NCBI RefSeq assembly: GCF_002797355.1
Contig: NZ_KZ454940.1
Coordinates: 763,022 to 814,204, forward strand
Length of the DNA stretch: 51,183 nt
Direction: 5' to 3'
Source: Bacillus xiapuensis
GTDB lineage: Bacteria; Bacillota; Bacilli; Bacillales; Domibacillaceae
In this document: one piece after another, positions 47,006-51,183 of the stretch
How the letters are laid out: every line of letters starts with the position of its first letter
How positions within the stretch are numbered: position 1 is the stretch's first letter
The notes under the pieces: model-generated
The model's input: only the letters and a program-made list of their open reading frames with translations
Databases searched by the model: none
Told to the model about the DNA's origin: nothing
Translations under genes and position numbers: made by a program

Positions 47006-47178
47006 AGGGCTATACCCAGGAGCGGCTGGCTCAGAAATTGGGGCTATCCATTTCGGTGCTGGGGGACATCGAACGAGGGTACCGCCCGCTTTCGAAAGAG
47101 CTTATGCAGCAAATTGCTGATGAGCTTCAGATTCAAGCGGATGAGCTTCGCCCGCCAAAGAATAAAGTAGAAAGGTGA
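46957..47178 (+). CDS. yazB: XRE-family HTH protein YazB
   Basis: A 73-residue protein that is almost entirely one helix-turn-helix of the Cro/C1/XRE type: RIRAFRKLKGYTQERLAQKLGLSISVLGDIERGYRPLS with the recognition helix near residues 26-38. Targets are unknown. It is conserved between folK and dusB in the Bacillus group. ATG 46957 with AAGAAGGTG upstream lies inside folK (49-base overlap), so it depends on translation through folK. It ends 6 bp before dusB. Confidence 0.88.
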   Translation: METDQWGRRIRAFRKLKGYTQERLAQKLGLSISVLGDIERGYRPLSKELMQQIADELQIQADELRPPKNKVER

Positions 47179-47184
47179 TTATAT

Positions 47185-49706
<2,522 letters not shown>

Positions 49707-49708
49707 AG

Positions 49709-49748
49709 CAATCAACAAAGGGCGCTGATCAGCGCCCTTTGTTGATTG
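49709..49748 (+). terminator. 20-bp perfect palindrome after lysS
   Basis: CAATCAACAAAGGGCGCTGA pairs with its exact complement over 40 bases with no loop. There is no T-run after it, though the last bases of the arm are T-rich. It probably ends lysS mRNA on this strand. Confidence 0.75.
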
Positions 49749-49800
49749 TGAAAGGAGTTAATCGATTTACAATGAATCTATAAAAAAAGCAAAAAAATGC

Positions 49801-49829
49801 TTGCTTGCAGGGAGAAGAAGTGGTATATT
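49801..49829 (+). promoter_or_regulatory. rrn promoter P1
   Basis: TTGCTT (49801-49806) and TATATT (49824-49829) are 17 bp apart; an A/T-rich upstream tract (49780-49800) could serve as an UP element. Confidence 0.7.
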
Positions 49830-49883
49830 TATATTCGTTGCTAACAGCAGAAAGATTTAATTCAACTTAATTTAAAAAAACCA

Positions 49884-49912
49884 TTGACGACACAAAGGTT
49901 AAATGGTAAGAT
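49884..49912 (+). promoter_or_regulatory. rrn promoter P2
   Basis: TTGACG (49884-49889) and TAAGAT (49907-49912) are 17 bp apart, preceded by an A-tract. Tandem P1-P2 spacing of about 83 bp is typical for Bacillus rrn operons. The leader then has a CTTGAAAACTGAACAA boxA-like antitermination stretch (49946-49961). Confidence 0.82.
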
Positions 49913-50012
49913 AATTGAGTCGCTAAAAAATAGCAACGATATTGATCCTTGAAAACTGAACAAAATAAACGTCAACGTTAATTCAATTTATTATTATGAG
50001 CTAAGCAAACAA

Positions 50013-51183
<1,171 letters not shown>

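Overview
The window is a chromosomal segment from an endospore-forming member of the Bacillaceae, on the right side of the replication origin. Gene content and order follow the Bacillus subtilis 168 csfB-to-lysS segment closely, and it ends inside a 16S rRNA gene, as the B. subtilis lysS-rrn junction does. Sporulation genes (csfB, yabG, sspF, spoVG, fin, spoVT, yabP, yabQ, spoIIE), abrB with Spo0A boxes, and promoters of sigma-A, sigma-H, sigma-B and sporulation type all fit a Bacillus-group organism. I cannot fix the genus from the sequence alone. Apart from abrB and two tRNA genes, every gene is on the + strand, which is co-directional with replication moving away from oriC.

Layout. 1-5651: csfB, an Orn/Lys/Arg decarboxylase, tmk, darA, yaaR, holB, ricT (yaaT) and yabA (DNA precursors, clamp loader, initiation control, c-di-AMP sensing). 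5652-6002: a gene-free stretch with two foldback structures. 6003-7879: trmN6-like, yazA and rsmI (RNA modification). 7962-8237: abrB on the minus strand, with its promoter and 0A boxes. 8724-13018: metS, a terminator that carries a parS site, then tatD, rnmV and ksgA. 13305-18193: yabG, veg, sspF, ispE, purR, ridA and spoVG. 18558-23100: glmU, prs, ctc, pth and fin. 23109-32905: mfd, spoVT, yabM, yabN, rqcP, yabP, yabQ, divIC and yabR. 33282-33504: tRNA-Glu and tRNA-Met, head-on to their surroundings. 33860-42237: spoIIE, yabS, yabT, tilS, hpt and ftsH. 42382-49706: coaX, hslO, cysK, folP, folB, folK, yazB, dusB and lysS. 49801-51183: rrn promoters and the 5' three quarters of a 16S rRNA gene.

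How the genes work together. Most encode housekeeping functions: translation (metS, lysS, ksgA, rsmI, rnmV, pth, rqcP, tilS, dusB, 16S), nucleotide and PRPP metabolism (tmk, prs, purR, hpt), envelope precursors (glmU, ispE, yabM), folate and cysteine synthesis, replication and repair (holB, yabA, mfd), division (divIC) and proteostasis (ftsH, hslO). A regulatory layer for the transition state and sporulation is interleaved with them. Compared with my memory of B. subtilis, xpaC-yaaN, yabE and pabB-pabA-pabC are missing from their expected positions.

The most unusual feature is a dispersed intergenic repeat. It is about 115-125 bp long with three clear copies, one inverted partial copy and several decayed copies. 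Paired changes preserve several stem-loops, so it looks like a structured RNA or a small mobile repeat. Other sites of interest are an exact parS in the metS terminator loop, two Noc-site-like palindromes, a PurBox over the purR start site, a sigma-B promoter before ctc and a 21-bp-spaced Spo0A-type promoter before spoIIE.
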